A stretch of DNA of 42,933 nucleotides from Maribacter sedimenticola (GCF_900188415.1 NZ_FZNV01000002.1:1-42933); one strand, 5' to 3'. Shown: positions 34,468-42,933, numbered from the stretch's first letter. The notes: generated by a model from the letters alone, not told the origin. Translations and numbers: made by a program.

Positions 34468-35595
34468 ATGGAGGAGAAAAAAGAAATTGCATTGAAGAAC
34501 ATACCTACAAGAGCTTCAGAACAATATAGGAATTTCCCAATGGTACCTCGGGTGGTATATGGTAAGGGAAGTTTTGATCAGTTAGGAGACATTTTAATGC
34601 CTAAGCGAAGGCATTCGGAAGCACCTATGATTTTTTTGGTCGATGATGTTTTTGAGAATAAGCCACTCTTAGAAAGGATACCAACAATTTTTTGTGATCA
34701 AATTATTTTGATATCCTCCAATGAGGAACCAAAAACAGAGCAGGTAGATGCGCTCGTGAAAAAGATTTTGGCTGATTTTGGTGATTTACCTTCAGGCATA
34801 ATAGGAATAGGCGGTGGTACATTGTTAGATTTGGCCAAGGCCGTGGCATTGTTGTTGACTAATAAAGGTTCCGCATCGGATTATCAAGGGTGGGACCTTG
34901 TAAATACCCCTGCGGTTTATCATGTAGGTGTTCCTACCATTAGCGGAACAGGTGCAGAGGTTTCCAGAACAACGGTTTTAATGGGTCCGGATAAAAAGCT
35001 GGGCATTAATTCTGATTATACAACATTTGATCAAGTAGTACTGGATCCCGATTTAACAGAAGGTGTACCCAAAGATCAATGGTTTTATACCGGTATGGAT
35101 TGTTTTATTCACTGTATTGAGTCGCTCAATGGTACGTTTTTAAATGCTTTTAGCAAAAGCTATGGGGAAAAATCCTTGGACCTCTGTAAGGAAGTTTTTT
35201 TGGGTACAAATTCAGCTACGGATAGTAGGGAAAAATTAATGATGGCCTCTTGGCATGGAGGTATGAGCATTGCATACTCCCAAGTAGGTGTAGCCCACGC
35301 CATGAGTTACGGTCTTGGCTATGTTTTGGGTGTAAAGCACGGAATTGGCAATTGTCTGGTGTTTCAATATTTGGAGGAGTTTTATCCAGAGGGTGTATCA
35401 ATGTTCAAGAAAATGTTGCAAAAACATGCCATTGAACTTCCTGTGGGAATTTGTGCAAATTTATCGGATGCAGAAATGAACACCATGATTACCGTGGCTA
35501 TGGGCATGGCGCCACTATGGGAAAATGCCTTGGGGGAAAACTGGAAAACTATCGTTACGCCCAAAAAATTGGCATCTATTTATAAAAAAATATAA
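34468..35595 (+). CDS. kdnB: Kdo 8-oxidase-like iron-containing alcohol dehydrogenase
   Basis: 375 residues of the group III metal alcohol dehydrogenase family. The NAD loop is GIGGGTLLDLAKAVA; metal ligands lie in YTGMDCFIHCIES, VGVAHAMSYGLGYV and VKHGIGN. Segments such as SDYQGWDLV, GVPTISGTGAEVSRT and LNGTFLNAFSKSYGEKSLDL match what is known for Shewanella KdnB, which oxidises C8 of Kdo so that KdnA can aminate it. No kdnA is in the window. Position behind kdsB supports the assignment. Confidence 0.85.
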   Translation: MEEKKEIALKNIPTRASEQYRNFPMVPRVVYGKGSFDQLGDILMPKRRHSEAPMIFLVDDVFENKPLLERIPTIFCDQIILISSNEEPKTEQVDALVKKILADFGDLPSGIIGIGGGTLLDLAKAVALLLTNKGSASDYQGWDLVNTPAVYHVGVPTISGTGAEVSRTTVLMGPDKKLGINSDYTTFDQVVLDPDLTEGVPKDQWFYTGMDCFIHCIESLNGTFLNAFSKSYGEKSLDLCKEVFLGTNSATDSREKLMMASWHGGMSIAYSQVGVAHAMSYGLGYVLGVKHGIGNCLVFQYLEEFYPEGVSMFKKMLQKHAIELPVGICANLSDAEMNTMITVAMGMAPLWENALGENWKTIVTPKKLASIYKKI

Positions 35596-35658
35596 TCTTA
35601 AAAACGTACTCCGTTCAAGCTAAGTCGAGAAAACTTACTTTGTTTATAAACCAGCTCG

Positions 35659-36192
35659 ATGCAGCAATTCGCCAAATTCATATACTTTAGACTTTTAGGA
35701 TGGAAAATAAAGGGAAGATTTCCATCTGAACTGAAGAAATTTGTTCTTATCGTAGTGCCACATACCAGTTGGTGGGATTTTCTTTTGGGGCTATTGGTAC
35801 GCAAAGTCTGGGATGAGGAAATAAATTATATAGGTAAGAAAAGTCTTTTTGATTCACCTTTTGGGTGGTTTTTTAGGTGGACAGGAGGCGCCCCCATAGA
35901 TCGTTCTAAAACGAATGACACGGTAAAGGCCACGGCTCAAATTTTTAACGAACGCGAAAAGTTTAGATTATCGTTATCTCCAGAGGGTACTAGAAAAAAA
36001 GTGGAGAAATGGAAGACAGGGTTCTATTTTATAGCCAAAACAGCAAATGTGCCTATAGTTTTGGTGGCGTTTGATTATGGCAAGAAAGAAATCAGGTTAT
36101 CAAAACCGGAATACCCAACAGATGATCAGGTTTTGGATTTTAAAAAATACCATGCTTTTTTTGATGGGGTAGAGGGTAAGCACAAAAACTAA
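35659..36192 (+). CDS. 1-acyl-glycerol-3-phosphate acyltransferase-like protein
   Basis: 177 residues of the PlsC fold. The catalytic HxxxxD motif is HTSWWD (35-40), and the phosphate-binding PEGTR is in LSPEGTRKK. The protein is short for PlsC and lacks an obvious long N-terminal helix, like the small flavobacterial acyltransferases. It transfers an acyl chain to a lysophospholipid or related acceptor; the exact acceptor is unknown. It stands 64 bases from kdnB. Confidence 0.9.
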   Translation: MQQFAKFIYFRLLGWKIKGRFPSELKKFVLIVVPHTSWWDFLLGLLVRKVWDEEINYIGKKSLFDSPFGWFFRWTGGAPIDRSKTNDTVKATAQIFNEREKFRLSLSPEGTRKKVEKWKTGFYFIAKTANVPIVLVAFDYGKKEIRLSKPEYPTDDQVLDFKKYHAFFDGVEGKHKN

Positions 36193-36400
36193 TTTTAGGC
36201 TCATTAAATAAGCACTCCTTTTAAAACTTCACAGTGTATTAAGTTCGACAAAAGGAATATTTTTTTAACAATTGTAATAAAACCTATAGAAAATCTTCTC
36301 GTAGGTAAGGTATAAAGCGTTCAGCTAATGACTGGGAAGAGCGCCGTAATATTAGAACATCAAGATTTTAAAATAGGTTTTAGGTTATTTTAATTGGGAG

Positions 36401-36430
36401 AAGGTCCGCTTTTGGGAGGCGGGCCTTTTT
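36401..36430 (+). terminator. Intrinsic terminator far from any coding stop
   Basis: A 9-bp stem (36401-36409 with 36419-36427, one G-U) and 9-base loop followed by a T-run. It lies 209 bases after the acyltransferase stop, which is long for a simple 3' end and leaves room for a separate small transcript. Confidence 0.8.
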
Positions 36431-36812
36431 ATGTTTTATAATTATGACGCTAGTGATTAAGAATAGATATTGATTTTTTACATTATTCGAAATTGTAATA
36501 AAGCAATCTTTAAAAATAAATAATTTTAAAAGTAATAAGGTCTACTTTTAAACCCATTGATAATAAGCTGTTTAGTTTTTTATTGTGGAGGAAAATAGTT
36601 TTATGTCGTGCTTATTGTACAGTTTATCGAAAAAAGTAACCTACATGATGTAAACTATATTCATAAAATCTTAGATTACAATTGAATTGGATTATACCCA
36701 ACTGGTTTTCCCCCCCCTTCCATAATTCGATGGACTTGTTTGAAAATAGTTTATTTCAACCCATATCAACCTTGAAATTGGTCTAGTTATCTATTAACCT
36801 AAAATAACTAGA
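36431..36812. other. AT-rich intergenic region with a C8 tract
   Basis: No open frame longer than about 20 codons with a credible start was found, and no tRNA or repeat. Content is mostly A/T with one run of eight C at 36710-36717, 95 bases before the next start. No perfect TAnnTTTG element was seen, so the promoter of the following operon is unidentified. Confidence 0.6.
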
Positions 36813-37373
36813 ATGGAAAAAAATTACCCAAGACGCCTTTTTCTTGGTAAGTCCTTGTTGGGAGCAGCAGGTCTTATTTGTGTTCCTACCGGAGCAATTG
36901 CAAAAGATATAGGTGCTAACAATTCACCATTTAAAGGATATACTTCTTACACAGATGTTAAAACCGATTTACGAACTTCTTTTTTAGGTAAAGAAGTGTC
37001 AGTATCCGGTAAAATATATAATGCTACAGGTAAAACTACAATACCAAATGCCTTAGTTGAGGTATGGCATTTATCTCCAGAAAAAAATGTTTACAAGCAT
37101 CGCGGTAAAATGTTCACCAATGATGATGGTGCATATCAGTTTATAACAGACTGGCCAAACCGTGAGCCTGGTAAACAACACCGTATTTATTTTAAAGTTT
37201 CAAATGAAGGTAAAACCATTTTTACAGAACTATTGTTCAGTGATTTAGGAGCACATATTACAGATAAACATTGGGAACAAAATCAGCAATTAGCTGAAAA
37301 TATACTTTTTCCTTCTTTCTCTACTTTTCTAAATAAATCAACAATCGATTTCAATATTTCAATTAACAACTAA
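36813..37373 (+). CDS. Tat-targeted intradiol-dioxygenase-like protein
   Basis: 186 residues. The N-terminus is a twin-arginine signal (PRRLFLGKSLLGAAGL, cleavage near AIA-KD). The mature part has the intradiol dioxygenase/transthyretin-like beta-sandwich: NALVEVWHLSPEKNVYKHRG, FTNDDGAYQF, then the segment where HIH ligands are expected. That triplet reads Arg124-Ile-Tyr126, and the Tyr usually found just after the TxxP motif is not seen, so the iron site looks broken. Probably exported and non-catalytic, possibly a carbohydrate-binding or structural module. Cotranscribed with the collar gene 12 bases downstream. Confidence 0.8.
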   Translation: MEKNYPRRLFLGKSLLGAAGLICVPTGAIAKDIGANNSPFKGYTSYTDVKTDLRTSFLGKEVSVSGKIYNATGKTTIPNALVEVWHLSPEKNVYKHRGKMFTNDDGAYQFITDWPNREPGKQHRIYFKVSNEGKTIFTELLFSDLGAHITDKHWEQNQQLAENILFPSFSTFLNKSTIDFNISINN

Positions 37374-37385
37374 ACGTAAATAATT

Positions 37386-37898
37386 ATGGAACCATTTATA
37401 GGACAAATAATGATGGTAGGCTTTAATTTTGCACCGCGAGGATGGGCATTATGTAATGGTCAACTTTTATCTATTGCATCAAATTCTGCATTATTTTCAT
37501 TACTCGGAACCACATACGGTGGCGATGGAAGAACCACCTTTGGTCTACCCGATTTACGCGGTAGATTGGCAGTACATGTAGGTCAAGGCCCAGGTTTGCA
37601 AAATAGAGCATGGGGTCAGAGATTCGGAGTTGAAAATAATTCTTTAACTGAAGCTAATTTACCTTCTCATACACATACAGTTAATTTACCGGCAAAGGAA
37701 GAAGCTAATGCTGAAGTTCCTACTGGAAATTTTATAGCGGGTGCAGGTTTTGATGGTTTTGGTACAACCAGTGATACAACTATGGCAACACTGCCTGTAA
37801 GTAATACTGGGGGTAATGTACCGGTTACTAACATGCAGCCTTCATTAGGAATTTATCACGTCATAGCTCTTGTTGGAATATTCCCATCTAGAAGTTAA
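37386..37898 (+). CDS. Tail-collar / microcystin-dependent (MdpB-like) protein
   Basis: 170 residues with no signal peptide. The Collar domain is plain: MEPFIGQIMMVGFNFAPRGW opening, CNGQLLSI, LFSLLGTTYGGDGRTTFGLPDLRGR, and LPSHTHT, ending MQPSLGIYHVIALVGIFP. Such proteins occur in phage tail fibres and also as stand-alone chromosomal genes of unknown role. No other phage genes are present here. It lies between the dioxygenase-like gene and the giant surface protein gene. Confidence 0.9.
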   Translation: MEPFIGQIMMVGFNFAPRGWALCNGQLLSIASNSALFSLLGTTYGGDGRTTFGLPDLRGRLAVHVGQGPGLQNRAWGQRFGVENNSLTEANLPSHTHTVNLPAKEEANAEVPTGNFIAGAGFDGFGTTSDTTMATLPVSNTGGNVPVTNMQPSLGIYHVIALVGIFPSRS

Positions 37899-37936
37899 TT
37901 AATAGTATAAAAACTCACCAACCAAAACCGGACAAT

Positions 37937-40900
37937 ATGAAAAACTTTACTTTATTATTGGTATTTTTCCTTACTACATTTCTTGCATTTGCACAGACCT
38001 CTTTAACTGCGGGTGATATCGCATTTCTAGGTGTCAATACCGATGGTGTCACAGATGCAGACGATTCTTTCGCATTTGTATTATTAAAGGATGTTGAAGC
38101 AAACACAACTATAACCTTTACAGATAGAGGTTGGAATGATGGTACTGGTTTTGTCGAGCCTTTGGCAATTGGTGACGGTGAGTTGATATGGACATCTACA
38201 ACGGCACTAAGTGTAGGTGAAGTAGTAATACTTAACTTTGCAAATTTAAGTCCTGGAGCTGCGGTTTTCACGGTTTTAGGTGATCAATTGTTTGCCATTC
38301 AAGGTACCATTTCGAGCCCAATTTTTATAGCCGGTATGCAACTAAATATAGGTGTAGGAAGCGATGATGCCAATTGGGACGGCGCTGCAACCAGCAATAC
38401 AACTTCAGCATTACCAGATGCGCTTACTACCGGCGATACCGCAATACGCTTTCCAATAGAGCAAGATAATTGGCAGTTTAGTTGCTCAACAGGCTTATGT
38501 CCGTTATCAGGTACTGCAGAAGAAATTCGTGCCATACTTCATAATCCGGCGAATTGGATAAATGATAATACCAATGTTTTTCCGGGTACTGTAAATGTAA
38601 ACCTCGGTACTATAACTGTAGGTCCTGTAAATACACCACCAACAATTACAAGTTCAAGTACAGCAAATGTAGAAGAAAATCAAACAATAGCTATACATGT
38701 AGAGGCTTCTGATGATATAGATATTGAAGGACCAGGTTTAACGTACAGTCTTACCGGAGATGGTGTAGACCAACTACTTTTCAATATCAATGAGGTAACA
38801 GGTGAAGTATCGTTTATGAACGCACCAGATTTTGAAAACCCAGAAGATGAAGGTGGTAATAATATATATGAATTTCAGGTAACCGTAACCGATAGCGGGG
38901 GATTAGCCTCAATGCAAGATATCAGCATTACTGTAACGAATGTTGATGATACCTCACCAACGATTTCATCCCTTACACCTTTTAGCGGAGCAACCGATGT
39001 TGCCGTTGATGCCAATTTGGTGGTAGAATTCAATGAGGAAGTACAGGCGGTCTCGGGGAATAATATTATAATTTTAGCGAATCTAGTACCTGTGGTCACT
39101 ATCCCTATTGATGATTCTCAGGTGACCATCGGTGGAAGCACTTTGACCATAATTCCAATAGCAGATTTGCCATCCAATGCCAGTATTTCGGTTGGTATCC
39201 CTGATGGTGGGTTAAAAGATTTGGCCGGTAATGATTTTCGAGGTATTGATCCCACTACCGGCTGGGTATTCACGACGGCTGTGCCAGTTGACAATACCCC
39301 ACCAGTTATAACGTGCCCAGGAGATATTGTATTCGATTCCTTTTCTAGTGTAGAATGTGGTGATATTGTAAATTGGGACGCGCCCATTGTTACGGATAAT
39401 TTTCCTGGGGTAACAGTTACTTCGAATTTTAATTCAGGTGATCTGTTTCCTATTGGTACAACAGAGGTTGTTTATACGGCAACGGACGCTGCAGGTAACC
39501 AAGCGGAATGTAAATTCATGGTAACAGTAAATGATGCGAAGGCTCCTACGCCGATATGTATTAACGGTCTTACAGTAACTTTGGATGCTACAACCGGTCT
39601 TCAAACAATTGCTGCAACGGATTTTATTGCTTCACCTATTACTGATGCATGTGGTCCAGTAACATACACCATATCTCGTGCAACTGTGGATCCGAATTCT
39701 GATGTTAGATCATCTAGTCTGATCCTAAACTGTGATGATGAAGAAACTACTTTGATTAGGGTATGGGCAGAAGATAAAAATGGAAACAGCGACTTTTGTG
39801 AAACTTATATTCTAGTGGACAAAAGTCAGTTTATGTGTCCAGCGCCTTTAATTGTAGATCTAGAACTAGACGTTACAACTTTAAATCCTACACCGGTAGT
39901 GTCAGGCGCGATAGTGAATTATCTTTATACCTTAACTAATAAAGGATCCTCTACAGCTACAGGAATAGAGGTTGAAGTAATATTTCCGACTGGAATAAAT
40001 TTTATCAGTAGTGGTTTTCCAGGTGGCACTTTTTTTAATTTTACAACAAAAATTTGGTCAATACCATCTTTGGCTGCAGGAATCACTAGGACTTTGGTTA
40101 TATCTGGAAATGTAAACGGAAACGGTGATTATATGACACTCGCGGAAGTAATTGCCCAAAATGAAACTGATATAGATTCTACCCCAGGTAACGGCGTGGA
40201 TACTGATGGAGATGGTAACGTAATAGATGATCCAGAAGATGAAGACGATGGCGATGCCGAAACGGTAACTCCCATTGATAACGACCCCCCAGTAGCCGTT
40301 TGCCAAGACGTTATGGTTCAATTGGACCCTAACGGCAACACTACGGTCAGCGTCACAGATATCGATAACGGTTCAACCGACAATGGAGCTATCGTTTCGT
40401 ACGGTGTGCGGCGGAGTGTTGCAAGAATGTTCGACCAGAACGCAACACCCGATGCCATTTTTGGATCTGGGAACGCAAACGGAAGTTTCACCAATAACCA
40501 AACAGGTAGTGTAGAGCTAGGCCTTCGGGCAAAGGTTCGCTACCCGACTCCAATGAACACCTTTAACAGCAATGGTGACGGAACGTACCAACATTTAGCC
40601 ATCGCGGGATCACCTGCGAGCAGGGCAGGTTGGAATTTTGAGTGGAGCGTAAACACCGACCCTTCGGGCACGGCAGGCGATAAACTTAGCGGTCTTACCT
40701 ATGAAATGGGTATTGATTTCGATGCCAGTACAGGCACCGATTATTATGTATTCGACCCTATTAATCAGCCCTTTGCGGACCATGCCATCGGTACTAATAT
40801 GACGGCCAATGGTGGCGGTGTGGAGGCTACGGATCCAGCATCCTATGCAGGATTATTGGCAGCGAACAATGTAGCGCAAAACTCATGGAACCTTGATTTC

Positions 40901-42933
40901 TTCAATGAATTGGCGGGTAAGACCTTCGACCCAACGGTTGATGGTACCTATGAGGTATATTTAAAAGCATTCGATGGCAGCGGTGCCAAGGTTGGCGAAA
41001 CCAAGATTACCGTAATTGTAGGTAATGGAGGCGCACCTGGATTGTTGCCACAGAGCATCGACTTTACCAATGCAGATATTGGAACTAATCTAGTAGAATT
41101 GATTGTTGTGGATGCTGCAGGCAATACGGCCATCTGTACTTCAACGGTCACTGTAAAATCTGCATGCGAGGTTGTAATCGAAGCACAACCAATGGATGTT
41201 GTAGTTTGTGAAAAAGAACCTTATAGTTTTAGGGTAGAGGCCACCGGTAATGGTATGCTCTCCTATCAATGGGAATATTTATTTGCTGTTGACGCATCAT
41301 GGGATACTTATCCTAATGCTACCGAAAATGTTCTTGATATCCCTGCACAAGGGGCGGTCATTCATGCCGATGGTTGGCTATTTCGTGTCAGAGTGACCTC
41401 GGACAACGGTACGCCGAACGATGCTACGGACGATTGTACAACAACCAGTGAAACGGCTACATTGACCGTAAACCCTTTACCTGTGGTCGAGATTACCGGT
41501 AAGGACAGTTATTGTAATAACGGCAACGGTGTCGTTCTTGATGCCGGGGCGGGACATTCCAGTTACCTATGGTCACCGGGCGGCGAGACCACCCAGACTA
41601 TTACCGCTTTAGAAGGCAGTTATACCGTAGAAGTAACCTACGAATTTGGCTGTATCAAAACCTCGGAAGCCTTCATGGTAACCAATAACCAACCGTTGGA
41701 CTGTAACATTCTTCAAGATGTGCTGGCCACCGACCATTTGACTAATGATGGGGTTGCAACTGTAAATATAACAGGGGGCACGGGCCATTATATGTATCTA
41801 TGGGATAATGGAGAAACAACACAGACAGCAACCACATTAACCTATGGCATGCACAGTGTAACGGTCACCGATTCTAATGGATGCGAGACCACCTGCCAAA
41901 TAGATATCGCTAAAGAACTGTACTGTTGGACAAATCTGGTACAAAATGTAAGTATTCGCGGAGGCAATGATGGTGCTGCCCGAGTAAAAGGTAACGGAGG
42001 GTATAGACCTTATACATATAAATGGGAAGATGGCTCTACTAATGAGGTAAATTCAACACTGACACCCGGCACACATTATGTAACAATTACAGATGCATCA
42101 GGAGCTACTTCACAATGCAGCGTAATTATTACAGAACCAACAGGTGGAGATTGCGATACGTTTATACTAAACGTTGAACAAGACAAACTTTCAACGGATC
42201 ATTTAACTGCCGATGGGGTAGCTACCGTACATCCAAAAGGAGGCGCGGCTCAATACACTTATTTATGGGATAATGGAGAAAGAACTCAAACCGCTTCTAA
42301 GTTAACATATGGTGTGCATAGTGTAACGGTAACAGATGCTAATGGATGTGAAGCAAGTAGTCAAATAGATATCGCAAAAGAATTGTATTGTTGGACCAAT
42401 TTAATTAAGAATGAAAGTAGCTATGGATCAAATGATGGTGCTGCACAAGTGCGTGGAAATGGTGGTTACAGGCCTTATACTTTTAAATGGGACGATGGTT
42501 CTAGCGAAGAATTAAATAGTAGTCTCGGTGCAGGAACACATTATGTAACAATAACCGATGCTACTGGAGCAACGTCGAGATGTAGTGTAATTATTGAAGG
42601 GCCTAATCAAGAAATCTGTGATGGTATAGATAACGATGGCGATGGTAAAATAGATGAAGGATTTGACCAAGATGGTGATGGAATTGCTGACTGTTTTGAT
42701 ATCTGTAGTCAAGGCGATGATCATGTGGACATGGATTATGATGGAATTCCAGATGCTTGTGATGATAATATCTGTGTTAAAGGAGAAAAACCAAAGACAG
42801 AATGTTACCAGACTGCGGTATGGAACATACAAACATGTAGTTGGGATATTACTGGTGAACAACCGGAGATGCCAATGACAGAATGTTATCAAACTGCAGT
42901 ATGGAACAATGCCACTTGTACATGGGACATTTT
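37937..42933 (+). CDS. Giant multidomain SprB-like surface protein, 5' part
   Basis: The frame is open from ATG 37937 to the window edge (over 1660 codons). A signal peptide (cleavage after AFA) is followed by a lamin-tail-like domain (~20-225), a cadherin-like domain (~232-338), an SbsA-type Ig domain (~340-446), an HYR domain (~452-533), a DUF11 domain (~642-770) with an Asp-rich linker, an HYR-like repeat interrupted by a ~210-residue insert (~822-1031), an Ig-like domain (~1075-1180), SprB-like repeats (~1180-1558), Asp-rich calcium-type motifs (CDGIDNDGDG) and a 27-residue repeat. Probably T9SS cargo; the sorting domain would lie outside the window. Likely an adhesin. Confidence 0.9.
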   Translation, partial: MKNFTLLLVFFLTTFLAFAQTSLTAGDIAFLGVNTDGVTDADDSFAFVLLKDVEANTTITFTDRGWNDGTGFVEPLAIGDGELIWTSTTALSVGEVVILNFANLSPGAAVFTVLGDQLFAIQGTISSPIFIAGMQLNIGVGSDDANWDGAATSNTTSALPDALTTGDTAIRFPIEQDNWQFSCSTGLCPLSGTAEEIRAILHNPANWINDNTNVFPGTVNVNLGTITVGPVNTPPTITSSSTANVEENQTIAIHVEASDDIDIEGPGLTYSLTGDGVDQLLFNINEVTGEVSFMNAPDFENPEDEGGNNIYEFQVTVTDSGGLASMQDISITVTNVDDTSPTISSLTPFSGATDVAVDANLVVEFNEEVQAVSGNNIIILANLVPVVTIPIDDSQVTIGGSTLTIIPIADLPSNASISVGIPDGGLKDLAGNDFRGIDPTTGWVFTTAVPVDNTPPVITCPGDIVFDSFSSVECGDIVNWDAPIVTDNFPGVTVTSNFNSGDLFPIGTTEVVYTATDAAGNQAECKFMVTVNDAKAPTPICINGLTVTLDATTGLQTIAATDFIASPITDACGPVTYTISRATVDPNSDVRSSSLILNCDDEETTLIRVWAEDKNGNSDFCETYILVDKSQFMCPAPLIVDLELDVTTLNPTPVVSGAIVNYLYTLTNKGSSTATGIEVEVIFPTGINFISSGFPGGTFFNFTTKIWSIPSLAAGITRTLVISGNVNGNGDYMTLAEVIAQNETDIDSTPGNGVDTDGDGNVIDDPEDEDDGDAETVTPIDNDPPVAVCQDVMVQLDPNGNTTVSVTDIDNGSTDNGAIVSYGVRRSVARMFDQNATPDAIFGSGNANGSFTNNQTGSVELGLRAKVRYPTPMNTFNSNGDGTYQHLAIAGSPASRAGWNFEWSVNTDPSGTAGDKLSGLTYEMGIDFDASTGTDYYVFDPINQPFADHAIGTNMTANGGGVEATDPASYAGLLAANNVAQNSWNLDFFNELAGKTFDPTVDGTYEVYLKAFDGSGAKVGETKITVIVGNGGAPGLLPQSIDFTNADIGTNLVELIVVDAAGNTAICTSTVTVKSACEVVIEAQPMDVVVCEKEPYSFRVEATGNGMLSYQWEYLFAVDASWDTYPNATENVLDIPAQGAVIHADGWLFRVRVTSDNGTPNDATDDCTTTSETATLTVNPLPVVEITGKDSYCNNGNGVVLDAGAGHSSYLWSPGGETTQTITALEGSYTVEVTYEFGCIKTSEAFMVTNNQPLDCNILQDVLATDHLTNDGVATVNITGGTGHYMYLWDNGETTQTATTLTYGMHSVTVTDSNGCETTCQIDIAKELYCWTNLVQNVSIRGGNDGAARVKGNGGYRPYTYKWEDGSTNEVNSTLTPGTHYVTITDASGATSQCSVIITEPTGGDCDTFILNVEQDKLSTDHLTADGVATVHPKGGAAQYTYLWDNGERTQTASKLTYGVHSVTVTDANGCEASSQIDIAKELYCWTNLIKNESSYGSNDGAAQVRGNGGYRPYTFKWDDGSSEELNSSLGAGTHYVTITDATGATSRCSVIIEGPNQEICDGIDNDGDGKIDEGFDQDGDGIADCFDICSQGDDHVDMDYDGIPDACDDNICVKGEKPKTECYQTAVWNIQTCSWDITGEQPEMPMTECYQTAVWNNATCTWDI
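40400..41040 (+). other. Domain inserted inside an HYR-like repeat
   Basis: The repeat begins DPPVAVCQDVMVQLDPNG...STDNGAIVS and resumes at LPQSIDFTNADIGTN. Between them lies a ~210-residue domain with FEWSVNTDPSG, YYVFDPINQPFADHAIGTN and VAQNSWNLDFFNELAG. It is clearly richer in GC than the flanks (36 of 60 bases at 40621-40680). Confidence 0.65.
41699..42610 (+). repeat. Tandem pair of ~465-bp SprB-like repeat units
   Basis: Each unit encodes two related modules: one with YLWDNGE...HSVTVTD.NGCE, and one with GNGGYRPYT.KW.DGS...GTHYVTITDA. Matching points lie 465 bases apart (41801 and 42266; 41971 and 42436). The protein is far better conserved than the DNA. Confidence 0.85.
42791..42933 (+). 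repeat. 81-bp repeat running off the window
   Basis: Units starting at 42791 and 42872 encode TECYQTAVWN, CTWDI-type 27-residue repeats with paired Cys. Only two are visible; the array probably continues. Confidence 0.75.

Noticed and set aside
37386..37898. Prophage remnant suggested by the tail-collar domain
   Set aside because: No capsid, terminase, integrase or lysis genes are nearby, and stand-alone collar proteins are common.
37915..40321. Several minus-strand open frames under the giant protein gene
   Set aside because: They are low-complexity shadows of a continuous plus-strand frame with a signal peptide and recognisable domains.

Overview
The window looks like a chromosome segment from a marine-type member of the Flavobacteriaceae (Bacteroidota). 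The signs are a type IX secretion (T9SS) C-terminal sorting domain, DUF4270, DUF4907 and DUF3822 genes, SprB-like repeats, repeated TAnnTTTG promoter elements, the absence of Shine-Dalgarno sequences, and about 35-40% GC in most genes. The genus cannot be fixed; a Maribacter/Zobellia/Arenibacter-like organism is a guess. No tRNA, rRNA operon, insertion sequence or CRISPR array was seen.

Layout. 1-674 is the 3' end of a secreted carbohydrate-binding-like protein with a T9SS sorting domain. 871-6588 is housekeeping: lon, cmk, a BON/LysM protein and rpsA. 6740-9332 (minus) is an outer-membrane beta-barrel protein plus a DUF4270 lipoprotein. 9570-12743 is a Kelch lipoprotein, a DUF4907 protein and a LytS/LytTR-type two-component pair. 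12860-18967 carries pyrR, pyrB, a STAS-like protein, rnz, pdxH, sixA and ppk1, with miaE convergent. 19672-26432 is a complete, tightly packed ebo operon (eboA-F) plus a TMEM220-family gene. 26427-30872 holds dnaX, rnpB (RNase P RNA, plus strand), rsmD, DUF3822 and a membrane-anchored protein. 30974-36192 is a RecD-like helicase, DUF4126, kdsB, a HAD hydrolase, a kdnB-like dehydrogenase and a lysophospholipid acyltransferase. 36193-36812 is non-coding. 36813-42933 is an accessory three-gene unit: a Tat-targeted intradiol-dioxygenase-like protein, a tail-collar (microcystin-dependent) protein, and a giant multidomain repetitive surface protein that runs off the window.

How it works together. 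The ebo operon is the most coherent system. It combines a UbiA-like membrane prenyltransferase homologue, a dehydroquinate-synthase-like cyclase, a TatD-like hydrolase, a TIM-barrel protein and an alkaline-phosphatase-fold protein. Related clusters have been linked to delivering a metabolite to the periplasm, but no gene for the metabolite itself is nearby. kdsB plus the kdnB-like gene suggest that Kdo is converted to 8-amino-Kdo for lipid A-core. The window begins and ends with probable T9SS cargo.

Most striking signals. (1) An A10 run inside dnaX, where slippage either way stops translation within a few codons and would give a gamma-like short form of about 358-361 residues. (2) EboF and the dioxygenase-like protein both lack most of the metal ligands of their families. 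(3) The giant surface protein has a roughly 60% GC domain inserted inside an Ig/HYR-like repeat. (4) The rnpB promoter calibrates the TAnnTTTG element and implies a leaderless helicase mRNA and a pyrR leader too short for classical PyrR attenuation.
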